Positions 36,064 to 44,748 of a stretch of DNA of 64,000 nt are shown here, piece by piece; the stretch's first letter is position 1, and each line of letters starts with the position of its first letter. Position numbers and translations under genes: made by a program. Below the pieces are notes generated by a model. It searched no databases, was not told where the DNA came from, and saw only the letters and a program-made list of their open reading frames with translations. The DNA is taken from contig JAJPIW010000007.1 of NCBI GenBank assembly GCA_021324575.1, positions 1 through 64,000 on the forward strand. Reading direction: 5' to 3'. This stretch comes from Intrasporangiaceae bacterium (GTDB lineage: Bacteria; Actinomycetota; Actinomycetes; Actinomycetales; Dermatophilaceae).

Positions 36064-36102
36064 CGGGAGAGGCGCCCGGCGGTCGATCGGGAGAGGCGCC
36101 CG
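36061..36102. repeat. Two direct repeats, 23-bp period
   Basis: GATCGGGAGAGGCGCCCGG occurs at 36061-36079 and 36084-36102. It follows the R2 element in the roughly 190-bp gap before the next gene. No function is apparent. Confidence 0.85.
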
Positions 36103-36205
36103 GAGACCCCGTTCGCGTGGCCTCGACCGTACGGCCGATGCGGCTCGTGAGCCGGTTGCGCGGCAGGTCTCGGCGCGGGACTCTTGCCGAGAAGGGGGTC
36201 TGCCC

Positions 36206-37483
36206 ATGAGCACTCCATCAACGGACCAGGCCCTGGTCGCCGCGCCGGGTGGGCTCGTCGCGTCCCCCTCGGTCATGCCCTCGATCGACGAGCAGGTCCA
36301 CACCACGTTCGCCACGCTGGACAGGTCGGCCGGGCGGGTGGTCGAGCAGGCCACCCGCATCTCGGACACCCTCGGAGCCCTCGACGAGGCGCTGTCCCAC
36401 GTGGCCGGCGCCAGTGGTGGCGGGTCGCAGGAGTGGGGCGGCTTCGGGCTCGTCAGCCTGCCCATCGTCGGTGCCCTGCGCGCCGCGCGGGCGCTCGCGG
36501 GGCAGTACGTCAAGCAGCAGACCGGGTCCTCGCTGACCTCGTGGACCGACTTCGTCGAGAGCTCGGCGACGCTCTTCGACGGCTACCTCGCCGAGCTGGC
36601 CGCGATCCGGTCGACGATCGAGAGGTACCGACGCAGCGGCGCCGGCCCACTCGACATCGACCGGACGTCCGACGACGTCCGTCAGCTCACCGAGGCCCGG
36701 TGGCGGACCGCGGCCTGGAAGGTCGTCCTCACCCGGGTGGCCCAGCTCGGCCAGGTCGTCGAGGCGATCTTCGCGACGGACCTGGGCGCGCTCGACGTCC
36801 CCGAGCCCGGTGCGTCCGCGGCCGATCCGCCCGGGCTCGCCGGCTCGCTCCAGCGGCGGTTCAAGGAGGTTCAGAGCCGCACGTTGGACCGGACGAGCGA
36901 CATGCGTGAATGGGTGCTCCGGCCCTTCGTCGACGTGCGTGACCGGATCAAGGAGCTGCCCGCCCAGGTGGAGCGGCTCTCTCGCGAGGTCGCGCTCTTC
37001 GAGGTGCTGCTCGAGCTCGAGGTGGCCGCGTTGCGTGCTGCCCTCGGCCAGGTCCCGGCCGAGGAGGTGCGGGTCCTCGGCCTGCGGATCAGCGCCGGGG
37101 TCGTCATCCCGGACCTCGCGGACCGGCTGGGCGCCACGCGCGCAGAGGTCGCGGCCCACGAGGCCTGGCTCACTGCGTTGGACGACCACACGAGGAGCGG
37201 TCAGGTCGCGCCGGACGTGGCCGGTGTGCTCCGGTCCCAGTACCGGGAAGGTCTGGCCGCCGGTGCCGAGCGGCTAGCCGAGCTGGAGCGGCAGGCGGAG
37301 GTCTGGCGCCGCTCCGGTCCGGCGATGATCGCCGACTGCTCAGCCTGGGTACGGCGCGAGCTGGACATCCTCGCCGCCCGGGAAGCCGTGGAGGGGCCAG
37401 GCGTCGACCTGTCGCGCCGGCCCCTCTTGCTCCGTGAGCGGGAGCGGCTCACCGAGGCGCAGGCGCTCGTCGCCGCGTTGTGA
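36206..37483 (+). CDS. Hypothetical coiled-coil-rich protein
   Basis: 425 aa, not recognised. Predicted mostly alpha-helical with long heptad-like stretches (about residues 25-60, 150-200, 230-290, 340-400; e.g. RIKELPAQVERLSREVALFE). One Gly-rich hydrophobic segment (GGFGLVSLPIVGALRAARAL, about 78-97) might touch a membrane but is short. Good ribosome-binding site (AAGGGGG). No catalytic motif seen. Cytoplasmic scaffold is a guess only. Confidence 0.75.
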   Translation: MSTPSTDQALVAAPGGLVASPSVMPSIDEQVHTTFATLDRSAGRVVEQATRISDTLGALDEALSHVAGASGGGSQEWGGFGLVSLPIVGALRAARALAGQYVKQQTGSSLTSWTDFVESSATLFDGYLAELAAIRSTIERYRRSGAGPLDIDRTSDDVRQLTEARWRTAAWKVVLTRVAQLGQVVEAIFATDLGALDVPEPGASAADPPGLAGSLQRRFKEVQSRTLDRTSDMREWVLRPFVDVRDRIKELPAQVERLSREVALFEVLLELEVAALRAALGQVPAEEVRVLGLRISAGVVIPDLADRLGATRAEVAAHEAWLTALDDHTRSGQVAPDVAGVLRSQYREGLAAGAERLAELERQAEVWRRSGPAMIADCSAWVRRELDILAAREAVEGPGVDLSRRPLLLRERERLTEAQALVAAL

Positions 37484-37588
37484 CGACGGTCGCCCAGGTC
37501 GCCTGACCCGGTATGCCGCGTGCCTGGCCGGACCGTCACTCCGGCTGACCGGTGACGTTCACGGACCACCGCCACCGGTCACTGGTTC

Positions 37589-40500
37589 CTACTTGGTCAC
37601 GAGGAGTACGCCGCGCACCTGTCCGCCATCCGGCGCGGTCACGACGATCTGGTGAGTGCCCACCGTCGTGCCAGCCGGGATGATGATGGACGGCTTGGCC
37701 GAGCCCTTCTTGTCGGTGGTCACCGTCGTCAGCATCGGGCCGCCGTCGATCGAGATGGCGAACGCCGTGTTCGGGGCGAAGTCGCTGAGGGTGACCTTCA
37801 CGCCCTGGCCGACCTGACCCCTGCCGCCGCTCACCGTGCCGAGCCGGATGGGTGTCTTGACCGTGAGGGTGGCCGACGCGGAGACGTCGTCGGTCGTCGT
37901 CACACTGATGGTGTGCGACCCGATCGTCGTCCCGGCCGGGACGGCCAGCGGGTAGGTCGCGGCACCGCTGGCGTCCGCCGTGACCGTCACCTTCGGGGCG
38001 CCGTCGAGCGCGATCACCAGGCTGGCGCCGCCGTCCCAGCCAGCGAGGGTGACCGTGGTCGACCCACCCGGGATGGTCGCGGCCGGATCGAGCACGACCG
38101 TGCCCCGGGTGGAGACCACGGTGAGTGACGCGCTCGCGGACACGTCGTCGGACGTCGTCGCGGTCACCGCGTGCGCCCCGAGCATGGTCCCGGCCGGGAC
38201 GGTCAGCGTGAAGCTCGCCGCTCCGCTCTCGTCGGTCGTGACGGTGCCCGACGTGGCGCCGTCCAGGGCGATGGTCAGCGCGGTGTGCGGGTCCCAGCCG
38301 GCCAGGGTGAGATTTGTCGTGTCGCCGGGGTGGGCGGTCGACGGGTCGAGCGCGACCGTGCCTTGGGTGGACAGGTGCGCCACCGGCCGGATCCGGACGA
38401 CCTGCGGGTCGTGGTCGGAGATCTGACCCGCGAACTCGGAGTTGACGTGCACCACGTCGTACTGGAAGTCGCTGATCGGCTTGGACAGGAAGATGTGGTC
38501 CAGCACCTGCGAGACACCGCTGAAGACGTAGGTGTAGCGCTCGTTGACCGGCAGCGTGTTGATCAGGTCGGTGAGGGTGTCGCCGTTGTCGGTCAGGGTC
38601 GTGACCGGCCCGGAGAACTGGTAGTCGTTGAAGTCACCGGCGAGCACGATGTTCGCCCGAGGGTCGACGGCCAGCAGGCTCTTGACGAAGCCGTTGAGCA
38701 CCGTCGCCTGTTGGGTGCGCTGGACCTCCGAGGACCGGGTCGGCGGCTGGAACCGGCCGTCTGCACTCTGGTCGCCACCCTTGGAGTTGAAGTGGTTGGC
38801 GATGACGATGACCTTCTTGCCCCGGAAGACGAACTCGCCGGTGAGCGGCTTGCGCGACGTGGTCCAGGCCGAGTTTGTCGGGTCGACCCGCCCGGGGTTG
38901 ACCGACAGGTCGACGGTTCCGTCGGGAGCCGTGCCGACCGTGACCGGGTCGGTGGACGTGCCGGCCGCCTTGTCGACGAAGGTCACCCGATCGGGGTTGT
39001 AGAGGAAGACGGACCGGATGTTGCCGCCGGGCTGGCCACCGTCCTGGTCGTTGACCGGGTCGATCTCCTTCCAGACGTATGCCGGGCCGCCAGCGGCCGC
39101 GATGGCTGCGGTCAGCTTGGTGAGGGTCTGGTCGGCGGCGACGGTGCCGTCGTCGGTGGCCCCGCTGTTGTCCTGGATCTCCTCGACCGAGATGACGTCG
39201 GGGTTCTTCAGGTTGGTCACCACGCCGGCGCCGAGGGCGTCGTACTTGGACTGCGGGTCGCTCGGTGCGAGGTTCTCCACGTTGTAGGTCGCGACGGCGA
39301 CCTGGTCAGCGGCCTGCGGGGTGGCCGTCGTGCCCTGCAGGTGGTTGTCCTGCCACGTGCCGACCGTCGTCGCGGCGATGTCGTAGCCGCCGAAGGTGGA
39401 CCAGTCGACGGGTCCGGCCGTGGTGCCGGTGAGCACGTCGCCGACGTTGGCGGGCGGGACGGTGCCGTTGACGGGGGTGACGAGCAGACGGCCGGTGGGG
39501 GTCTTGGCGTAGCTCTCGATGATGTTGCCGCCCCGCGGGGTGGCCAGCTCATCGGGCTTGGTCGTCAGGTAGATCTCGCCGAACTCGGTCTTGCCAGGTC
39601 CGACGACTCGGGCGTTGTCGACGGAGACGAGCATGCCCTCGTGTGCCTCCCAGAACTCCAGCGCCGACCGCGAGGGGTCGACCGAGGCGATGTCCTCCAG
39701 GTTGCCGCTCGCGGTGGTCGGGGCATAGGTGTCCGGGACGGTCGTGGGGGTCAGCGCGAGGGTGGGGGGCAGCGTGTTGTTGTGGCTGGCCACCGTGACT
39801 GTGCTGACGCTGCTGATCTCGGTGACCGAGAGGCTGGAGGTGTTGGCGAGGGTCTCGCCGGAGGCCAGCGTGTAGAAGTCGCTCACCTTGCCCGTGACGA
39901 GGACCGCATCGCCGACGAGGACCGGCGCCGTCGAGAAGACGAAGACACCGGAGGAGGTGTTGGCGCGCGCCGGGTCGGGGTTGGTCTGCTGGATCCAGAA
40001 GCCGCGCGAGGTGGCCGTGCGAACCGCGGTGACCACACCGGGGATGTTGCTCACGGTCTGGCCGTTGAGCGGTGACTTGAAACCGGGGCCCTGGATGTCC
40101 TGGATGCTGGCCGGACCCGGGACACACTCGGGGGGCGGTGGGTTTGCGGAGCAGTCCGGCCCGGTCGAACCGCCGCCCGCGCCGGCGGGCGTCGGAGCGG
40201 CGACGGCGAAGTCGGCTCCGTTGTTGCCCGTGTTGGTGAAGACCGGCGAGATCTTGCGCTGGGCCGAGGTTGTGTTGGCCAGCCCGGGTGTCGGAGTGCC
40301 GCCCGCTGAGTCGTTGGCTGCGCCGTAGCCGACGAAGTCGACCACGGTGGCTGCGGCGGAGCAGGTCGCCGCGCACCCGCTCAGTGCTGTCTGGGTGTTG
40401 ACGAGCGCGACCTTGCCGCTGGCGGCGGCCATGGCAGTGGTGCCGGTGTCATTGGGGGTGGGAAGGGCAACGCCGGTCGCCCCGCCACCTTCCTGGATGA

Positions 40501-40819
40501 GGTAGTAGCCGCCGGCGGGGATGGTGCCGGTCAGGTTGGTCTTGGCCCACGATGTACCGGCAGACGAGGCGTACTGGACCGACCAGGTCGCCAGGTTCAC
40601 CGGCGCCGTGCCGTTGTTGTAGAGCTCGATGAAGTCGTTGGTGAACGGGGCGCCGGAGTTGCCCCCGCCGCCGTAGACCTCCGAGATGACGATCGCGGAG
40701 GTGGTGTCGACGGCATACGCGCTCGGGGCGGCGACGAGGCCACCCACCAGGGCGAGACACGAGCAGAGCAGGGGAGCCAGTGCTGATCGACGAGCTGTGG
40801 AACGAGGTACTACTGACAT
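37589..40819 (-). CDS. Secreted ExeM/NucH-like nuclease with lamin-tail and Ig-like repeats
   Basis: 1076 aa. A signal peptide ends near APSAYA. A lamin-tail domain (ISEVYGGGGNSGAPFTNDFI) is followed by an OB-like segment (IQDIQGPGFKSPLNGQTVSN), then an endonuclease/exonuclease/phosphatase domain with catalytic motifs VATYNVENL, VISVEEIQDN, IVIANHFNSKGG, VLAGDFNDYQ and ISDHDPQVV. Three Ig-like repeats of about 85 residues end the protein. It likely degrades extracellular DNA for phosphate or biofilm turnover. Start chosen at ATG 40819 (GGAG 8 nt upstream) instead of the TTG at 40834. No C-terminal sortase motif. Confidence 0.92.
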   Translation of the reverse strand: MSVVPRSTARRSALAPLLCSCLALVGGLVAAPSAYAVDTTSAIVISEVYGGGGNSGAPFTNDFIELYNNGTAPVNLATWSVQYASSAGTSWAKTNLTGTIPAGGYYLIQEGGGATGVALPTPNDTGTTAMAAASGKVALVNTQTALSGCAATCSAAATVVDFVGYGAANDSAGGTPTPGLANTTSAQRKISPVFTNTGNNGADFAVAAPTPAGAGGGSTGPDCSANPPPPECVPGPASIQDIQGPGFKSPLNGQTVSNIPGVVTAVRTATSRGFWIQQTNPDPARANTSSGVFVFSTAPVLVGDAVLVTGKVSDFYTLASGETLANTSSLSVTEISSVSTVTVASHNNTLPPTLALTPTTVPDTYAPTTASGNLEDIASVDPSRSALEFWEAHEGMLVSVDNARVVGPGKTEFGEIYLTTKPDELATPRGGNIIESYAKTPTGRLLVTPVNGTVPPANVGDVLTGTTAGPVDWSTFGGYDIAATTVGTWQDNHLQGTTATPQAADQVAVATYNVENLAPSDPQSKYDALGAGVVTNLKNPDVISVEEIQDNSGATDDGTVAADQTLTKLTAAIAAAGGPAYVWKEIDPVNDQDGGQPGGNIRSVFLYNPDRVTFVDKAAGTSTDPVTVGTAPDGTVDLSVNPGRVDPTNSAWTTSRKPLTGEFVFRGKKVIVIANHFNSKGGDQSADGRFQPPTRSSEVQRTQQATVLNGFVKSLLAVDPRANIVLAGDFNDYQFSGPVTTLTDNGDTLTDLINTLPVNERYTYVFSGVSQVLDHIFLSKPISDFQYDVVHVNSEFAGQISDHDPQVVRIRPVAHLSTQGTVALDPSTAHPGDTTNLTLAGWDPHTALTIALDGATSGTVTTDESGAASFTLTVPAGTMLGAHAVTATTSDDVSASASLTVVSTRGTVVLDPAATIPGGSTTVTLAGWDGGASLVIALDGAPKVTVTADASGAATYPLAVPAGTTIGSHTISVTTTDDVSASATLTVKTPIRLGTVSGGRGQVGQGVKVTLSDFAPNTAFAISIDGGPMLTTVTTDKKGSAKPSIIIPAGTTVGTHQIVVTAPDGGQVRGVLLVTK

Positions 40820-40994
40820 GGGTGTGTACTCCAAGGGCCGGGCCGCCGGATCCGGGATCGCCGGACGGTTGCTGAGGGGTGGCTGTTGTGGACCATAGAC
40901 CCCAGAGGTGACGTCGGCGGCTGGGGCGAGCGGGGCAGTTCCAGGTGTTCACGGGACCGACATCGACCAGACCCCACGGCGACCCGGATCGAGT

Positions 40995-41042
40995 GATCAC
41001 GACGCGCGGGATGTCTCGGGAGCTTCTCCGCGGGTCGTGATC
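40995..41042. promoter_or_regulatory. Inverted repeat in the divergent intergenic region
   Basis: GATCACGAC (40995-41003) and GTCGTGATC (41034-41042) are exact inverses, with GTGATCAC itself palindromic at 40993-41000. It lies in the 311-bp space between the secreted nuclease and the glycolate-oxidase-type gene. Could be an operator or a stem-loop; nothing else is visible there apart from the promoter at 41118. Confidence 0.5.
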
Positions 41043-41117
41043 GTTCGACGCACCAAGCCTCGAGCCCGTCGCGAGGCCCAAGGACCGGACACCTGGCCCG
41101 GTTGGGGGATGGTCCGG

Positions 41118-41130
41118 TAGGTTGCCCCCC
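41118..41130 (+). promoter_or_regulatory. Leaderless promoter of the glycolate-oxidase-type gene
   Basis: TAGGTT (41118-41123) fits the -10 consensus and is followed by 7 nt and GTG at 41131. No ribosome-binding site is present, so transcription probably starts at the GTG. Confidence 0.6.
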
Positions 41131-42498
41131 GTGAGCGACGCCGCCCTCCGCGACCTCGTCGACGCCCTCGGGCCCGACGCCGTCGTGACGCGCCCCGAGT
41201 CCATTGAGGCCTACCGACGCGACTGGACCGCTGATGCCAGCGCCGGTATGCCGCTCGCCGTGGTCCGTCCGACGACCGCCGCCGAGGTGCAGGCGACGAT
41301 GCGCTGGGCCTCCGCGAACGGCATACCCGTCGTTCCTCGCGGTGCTGGGTCGGGTCTGTCCGGCGGGTCGCTCGCCGTCGAGGGCGGGATCACCATCAGC
41401 ATGGACCGGATGCGGTCGATCGTCATCGACACCGAGACCCGCACCGCCGTGGTGGAGCCCGGCGCCTTCAACGCCGAGGTCAAGGCTGCTGCGGCGGCCG
41501 AGGGCCTCTGGTACCCGCCTGACCCCAGCTCCTACGAGATCTGCTCGATCGGCGGCAACATCGCCACCAACGCCGGCGGCCTGTGTTGCGTGAAGTACGG
41601 CGTGACGACCGACTACGTCCTCGGGCTCGACGTCGTGCTCGCCGACGGAACCCTGATCACCCTGGGCGGCAAGCGGATCAAGGACGTCGCCGGTCTGTCG
41701 CTCCTCAAGCTCTTCGTCGGCAGCGAGGGAACCCTCGGGATCGTGACCCGGGCGATCCTGCGCCTCATCCCGCGCCAGGAGCCCGCGGCAACCCTTGTCG
41801 CGACCTTCGCCGACGTGCGGTCGGCGGCACATGCCGTGGTCGCCATCGGCGGCAAGCTGCGGCCCTCGATGCTGGAGCTCATGGACCACGCCTCGATCAA
41901 CGCCGTCGAGGACCACCGCTCCATGGGGCTGGACCGCGACGCCGGCGCCCTGCTCATCGCCCAGTCCGACGCGGCCGGTGGGGTCAGCTCGGCCGAGGTC
42001 CAGACGATGGAGACCATGTGTCTCGAGGCCGGCTCCACCGAGTGCTTCACCACCGATGACCCCGACGAGGGCGAGATGTTCGCCGAGGCACGTCGGGCCG
42101 CGTTCCCGGCCATCGAGCGCCGGGGGTCGCTGCTCCTGGAGGACGTCGGTGTGCCGGTGCCCCTCCTGCCCGACCTGCTCACCGGGATCGAGGAGATCGC
42201 TGCCCGCCACGCGGTCGAGATCCCGGTCGTCGCCCATGCCGGCGACGGCAACACCCACCCGATCATCGTCCACGACGCCGGGGACCCGGATGCGGTCGTG
42301 CGAGCCAACGAGGCCTTCCACGAGGTGATGGCCCTGGCCATCTCGCTCGGGGGAACGATCACGGGCGAGCACGGCGTCGGGCGGCTCAAGAAGGCCGCCC
42401 TGCCCGACCAGCTCGGGCCCGACGTCATGGCCCTCACCCGGCGGATCAAGGATGCGCTCGACCCCGCGGGGATCCTCAACCCGGGCGCCATTCTCTGA
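41131..42498 (+). CDS. FAD-linked oxidase (glycolate/D-lactate dehydrogenase type)
   Basis: 455 aa. The PCMH FAD domain is shown by VVRPTTAAEVQATMRWASAN, VVPRGAGSGLSGGS, PPDPSSYEICSIGGNIATNA and FVGSEGTLGIVTRA. The C-terminal cap has PVVAHAGDGNTHP and GTITGEHGVGRLKK. It oxidises a 2-hydroxy acid (glycolate or D-lactate) and passes electrons to the respiratory chain; the GlcE/GlcF partners are absent, so a single-subunit D-2-hydroxyacid dehydrogenase is more likely. Start chosen as the leaderless GTG; the TTG 9 nt upstream is inside the -10 region. Confidence 0.92.
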   Translation: MSDAALRDLVDALGPDAVVTRPESIEAYRRDWTADASAGMPLAVVRPTTAAEVQATMRWASANGIPVVPRGAGSGLSGGSLAVEGGITISMDRMRSIVIDTETRTAVVEPGAFNAEVKAAAAAEGLWYPPDPSSYEICSIGGNIATNAGGLCCVKYGVTTDYVLGLDVVLADGTLITLGGKRIKDVAGLSLLKLFVGSEGTLGIVTRAILRLIPRQEPAATLVATFADVRSAAHAVVAIGGKLRPSMLELMDHASINAVEDHRSMGLDRDAGALLIAQSDAAGGVSSAEVQTMETMCLEAGSTECFTTDDPDEGEMFAEARRAAFPAIERRGSLLLEDVGVPVPLLPDLLTGIEEIAARHAVEIPVVAHAGDGNTHPIIVHDAGDPDAVVRANEAFHEVMALAISLGGTITGEHGVGRLKKAALPDQLGPDVMALTRRIKDALDPAGILNPGAIL

Positions 42499-42592
42499 CC
42501 GCCCGAGCACACGGCATACGGACGCATTTGCGCTGGTGAGCCGTTCGCGGTGGGATGGTGCCACCCCCACCGACGGATTTCTGAGGTTCCCC

Positions 42593-43408
42593 ATGCCCGA
42601 CGCGGCCCCGGCTCGTCACGTCTCCGTCACTCTCGGCGGCGAGGTCCTCGACCCCTCGGACCTGGTGCTTTCCGTCGCGGTCGCCCGGGGGCCTGAGATC
42701 ACGGCGGAGTCGATCCTCGCGACGGTCGGCGGTGTCGCCTTCTCCCTCGAGGAGGTGGTCGACGGCACCGGTGTCCGGCGCCACGTCGCCCGTGACCTTC
42801 CCACGGGGTCCCTCTCCATCTCGTATGCCGCGTCGGTGGCCGGACGCGCGCCGGTGCAGGGGGTGCGACCCATCGACCCGATCGAGATGACCTGGCCCAG
42901 CCGCTACTGCGACTCCGACCGCCTCGCCAACGTCGCGCGGGACCAGTTCAACGGTTTGGATGGTGCGGACCTCGTTGTGGCAGTGCGGGACTGGGTCAAC
43001 CAGCGGCTCGCCTATGTGAGCGGGTCGAGCCGGGTCCTCGACGGTGCCACCGAGATCTTCCTCGCGAGCGAGGGCGTGTGTCGCGACTTCGCCCACCTCG
43101 TCATCGCACTGCTGCGCGCCCGCGGCGTCCCCGCGCGCCTCGTCTCGGTCTACGCTCCGGGCCTGTCGCCGATGGACTTCCACGCCGTCGTCGAGGCCTG
43201 CGTCGACAGGCAGTGGTGGGCTGTCGACGCCACCGGTCTGGCACCGCGCGCGTCGATGCTGCGGATCGCGTCGGGTCGCGACGCCGCCGACACGGCGTTC
43301 ATGACGGTCCCTCGGGGCAGCATCCGGCTGGACACGATGGGGGTCATGGCGATCGCCGACGGCACCCTGCCGAGCGACGACTGGACGGCGCTCGCCCAGC
43401 TCGGCTGA
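42593..43408 (+). CDS. Transglutaminase-like cysteine protease-fold protein
   Basis: 271 aa. An N-terminal beta-rich domain (about residues 1-100) resembles the bacterial transglutaminase N-terminal region. The catalytic triad is visible: Cys in SEGVCRDFAHLVIALLRARG, His in PMDFHAVVEACVD, and Asp in WWAVDATGLAPR. No signal peptide, so cytoplasmic. These proteins may be peptidases or amidases rather than cross-linking enzymes. GAGG precedes ATG by about 7 nt. Confidence 0.88.
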   Translation: MPDAAPARHVSVTLGGEVLDPSDLVLSVAVARGPEITAESILATVGGVAFSLEEVVDGTGVRRHVARDLPTGSLSISYAASVAGRAPVQGVRPIDPIEMTWPSRYCDSDRLANVARDQFNGLDGADLVVAVRDWVNQRLAYVSGSSRVLDGATEIFLASEGVCRDFAHLVIALLRARGVPARLVSVYAPGLSPMDFHAVVEACVDRQWWAVDATGLAPRASMLRIASGRDAADTAFMTVPRGSIRLDTMGVMAIADGTLPSDDWTALAQLG

Positions 43409-43455
43409 TCGGCCATCTCGACCGAATACCCGGGTGGCGAGATGTGCCGCGGGGG

Positions 43456-43467
43456 TACCGTCGACCC
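43456..43467 (+). promoter_or_regulatory. Candidate leaderless promoter for the MFS gene
   Basis: TACCGT (43456-43461) is followed by 6 nt and ATG at 43468. That ATG is in frame with the MFS coding region but meets TGA at codon 5 (43480-43482). See the MFS entry. Confidence 0.45.
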
Positions 43468-43581
43468 ATGCCCGACGTATGACCCACCAGCAGCCCCGGC
43501 TCCACCGACCTGACGATCCGGGCGGCGATCGTTCGCGCCACCCGTGAGGCCATCCCCTTCTTCGCCCTCTACGCCCTGTTC

Positions 43582-44694
43582 ATGCGCGAACACGGGCTCG
43601 GGCCGGGCCAGTTCGCTGCCGCCCTGCTCGTCTGGTCGCTCACCGGCTTCGTCCTCGAGGTGCCGTCCGGCGCGCTTGCCGACCGGGTCGACCGACGGCG
43701 GCTGCTGCTGCTCAGCGGGGTGCTCTACGTCGGCACCTTCGTCCTCTGGCTGGCCCGGCCGACCTTCGCCGGCTTCGTCGTCGGCTTCGTGCTCTGGGGG
43801 GTCTCGACCGCCCTGGAGTCCGGCACCTTCGAGGCGCTCCTCCATGACGAGCTGACGGCGCGCGGCCACGCCGAGGACTACGGGAGAGTGCGTTCACGCA
43901 GCGAGGCGATCGCGGTGGCGGTCATGGCGTTGGCCATTGCCGCCGGCGGGCCGTTGCACGCGATCGGCGGCTACGCCCTGGCCGGGTTCACGAGTGTCGC
44001 CCTGGCGACGATCCACTGCTTCGCCATCTACTTGTTGCCCGCCGCTCCGCAGACGACCTGGGTGGAGGACGACGAGATCGACCCGGACGCGGGAACCTAC
44101 CTGGCAACCTTGCGCGCGGGCGTGTCCGAAGCGGTCCGCAACGTCGCCGTCCGGCGCGCGATCGCGGCATACGTCATGGTGATCGTCATCGTGGGCATCG
44201 ACGAGTACGTCCCAAACCTGTTCCGGGACAACGAAACCGGGACGACGGCGATCGCCTACCTGCTCGCGGTCATGGTCGTCGCGCAGGCACTGGGGACGGC
44301 CGCCGCGGATCGGCTCGCCCACGCCCAGTGGCCCTGGCTCGCGCCCGCGGCCGCCACCGCCGGAGCCGCAGCGATCGGCGTCGGTGCCCTCACCGGTGGC
44401 CTGGCGCTTCCCGTGGGGATGGTCGTCGGCTACGGGCTCGTCACCGCGTACATGACCGCCATGGACATCCGGCTGCAGGACGCCATCGTCGGCCCGTCAC
44501 GGGCCACCGTGACCTCGGTCGGCGGAGTCGCCAACGAGATCGGGTCGCTCGTGAGCTTCGGGGCGTTCGGGTGGGCCGCGGCGGCATACGGCTGGCGACC
44601 CGGCACCGCGCTCGTCTGCCTCGTCGTCCTGCTGCCGCTGGCCGTCGTGGCCACCCGGTCCCGCCCGACTGCTCCGGCGCGCCCCTTGCCCTAG
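43582..44694 (+). CDS. MFS transporter with disrupted 5' end
   Basis: From ATG 43582 the protein has 370 aa, but the frame is open back to 43483 and those codons encode the missing first helix (IRAAIVRATREAIPFFALYA). The rest is a standard MFS efflux-type fold with the loop EVPSGALADRVDRRR. No ATG, GTG or TTG exists between 43483 and 43582. ATG 43468 is in frame but interrupted by TGA 43480. ATG 43479 would enter the frame if one C of the CCC run at 43483 were absent (giving MTTSSPGSTDL). The gene is thus a nonsense or frameshift mutant, a sequencing error, or uses an unusual start. Substrate unknown. Confidence 0.75.
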   Translation: MREHGLGPGQFAAALLVWSLTGFVLEVPSGALADRVDRRRLLLLSGVLYVGTFVLWLARPTFAGFVVGFVLWGVSTALESGTFEALLHDELTARGHAEDYGRVRSRSEAIAVAVMALAIAAGGPLHAIGGYALAGFTSVALATIHCFAIYLLPAAPQTTWVEDDEIDPDAGTYLATLRAGVSEAVRNVAVRRAIAAYVMVIVIVGIDEYVPNLFRDNETGTTAIAYLLAVMVVAQALGTAAADRLAHAQWPWLAPAAATAGAAAIGVGALTGGLALPVGMVVGYGLVTAYMTAMDIRLQDAIVGPSRATVTSVGGVANEIGSLVSFGAFGWAAAAYGWRPGTALVCLVVLLPLAVVATRSRPTAPARPLP

Positions 44695-44748
44695 CCGGTC
44701 ACGCGCGATGGGATGAGGTGTCGTCCCCGCACCGTTGCAGGAGAGCTC

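Noticed and set aside
34419..36221. A 600-codon minus-strand frame
   Set aside because: Ser/Arg-rich composition, no domain, and fully antisense to the DUF559-like gene and aminotransferase start. Typical shadow of GC-rich coding DNA.
38171..40075. A 634-codon plus-strand frame inside the secreted nuclease gene
   Set aside because: Antisense to recognised catalytic motifs of the nuclease; its own translation has no hydrophobic or motif structure.
41083..41097. DevR-like box before the glycolate-oxidase-type gene
   Set aside because: AGGCCCAAGGACCGG keeps only half of the palindrome, and the gene has no link to the regulon.
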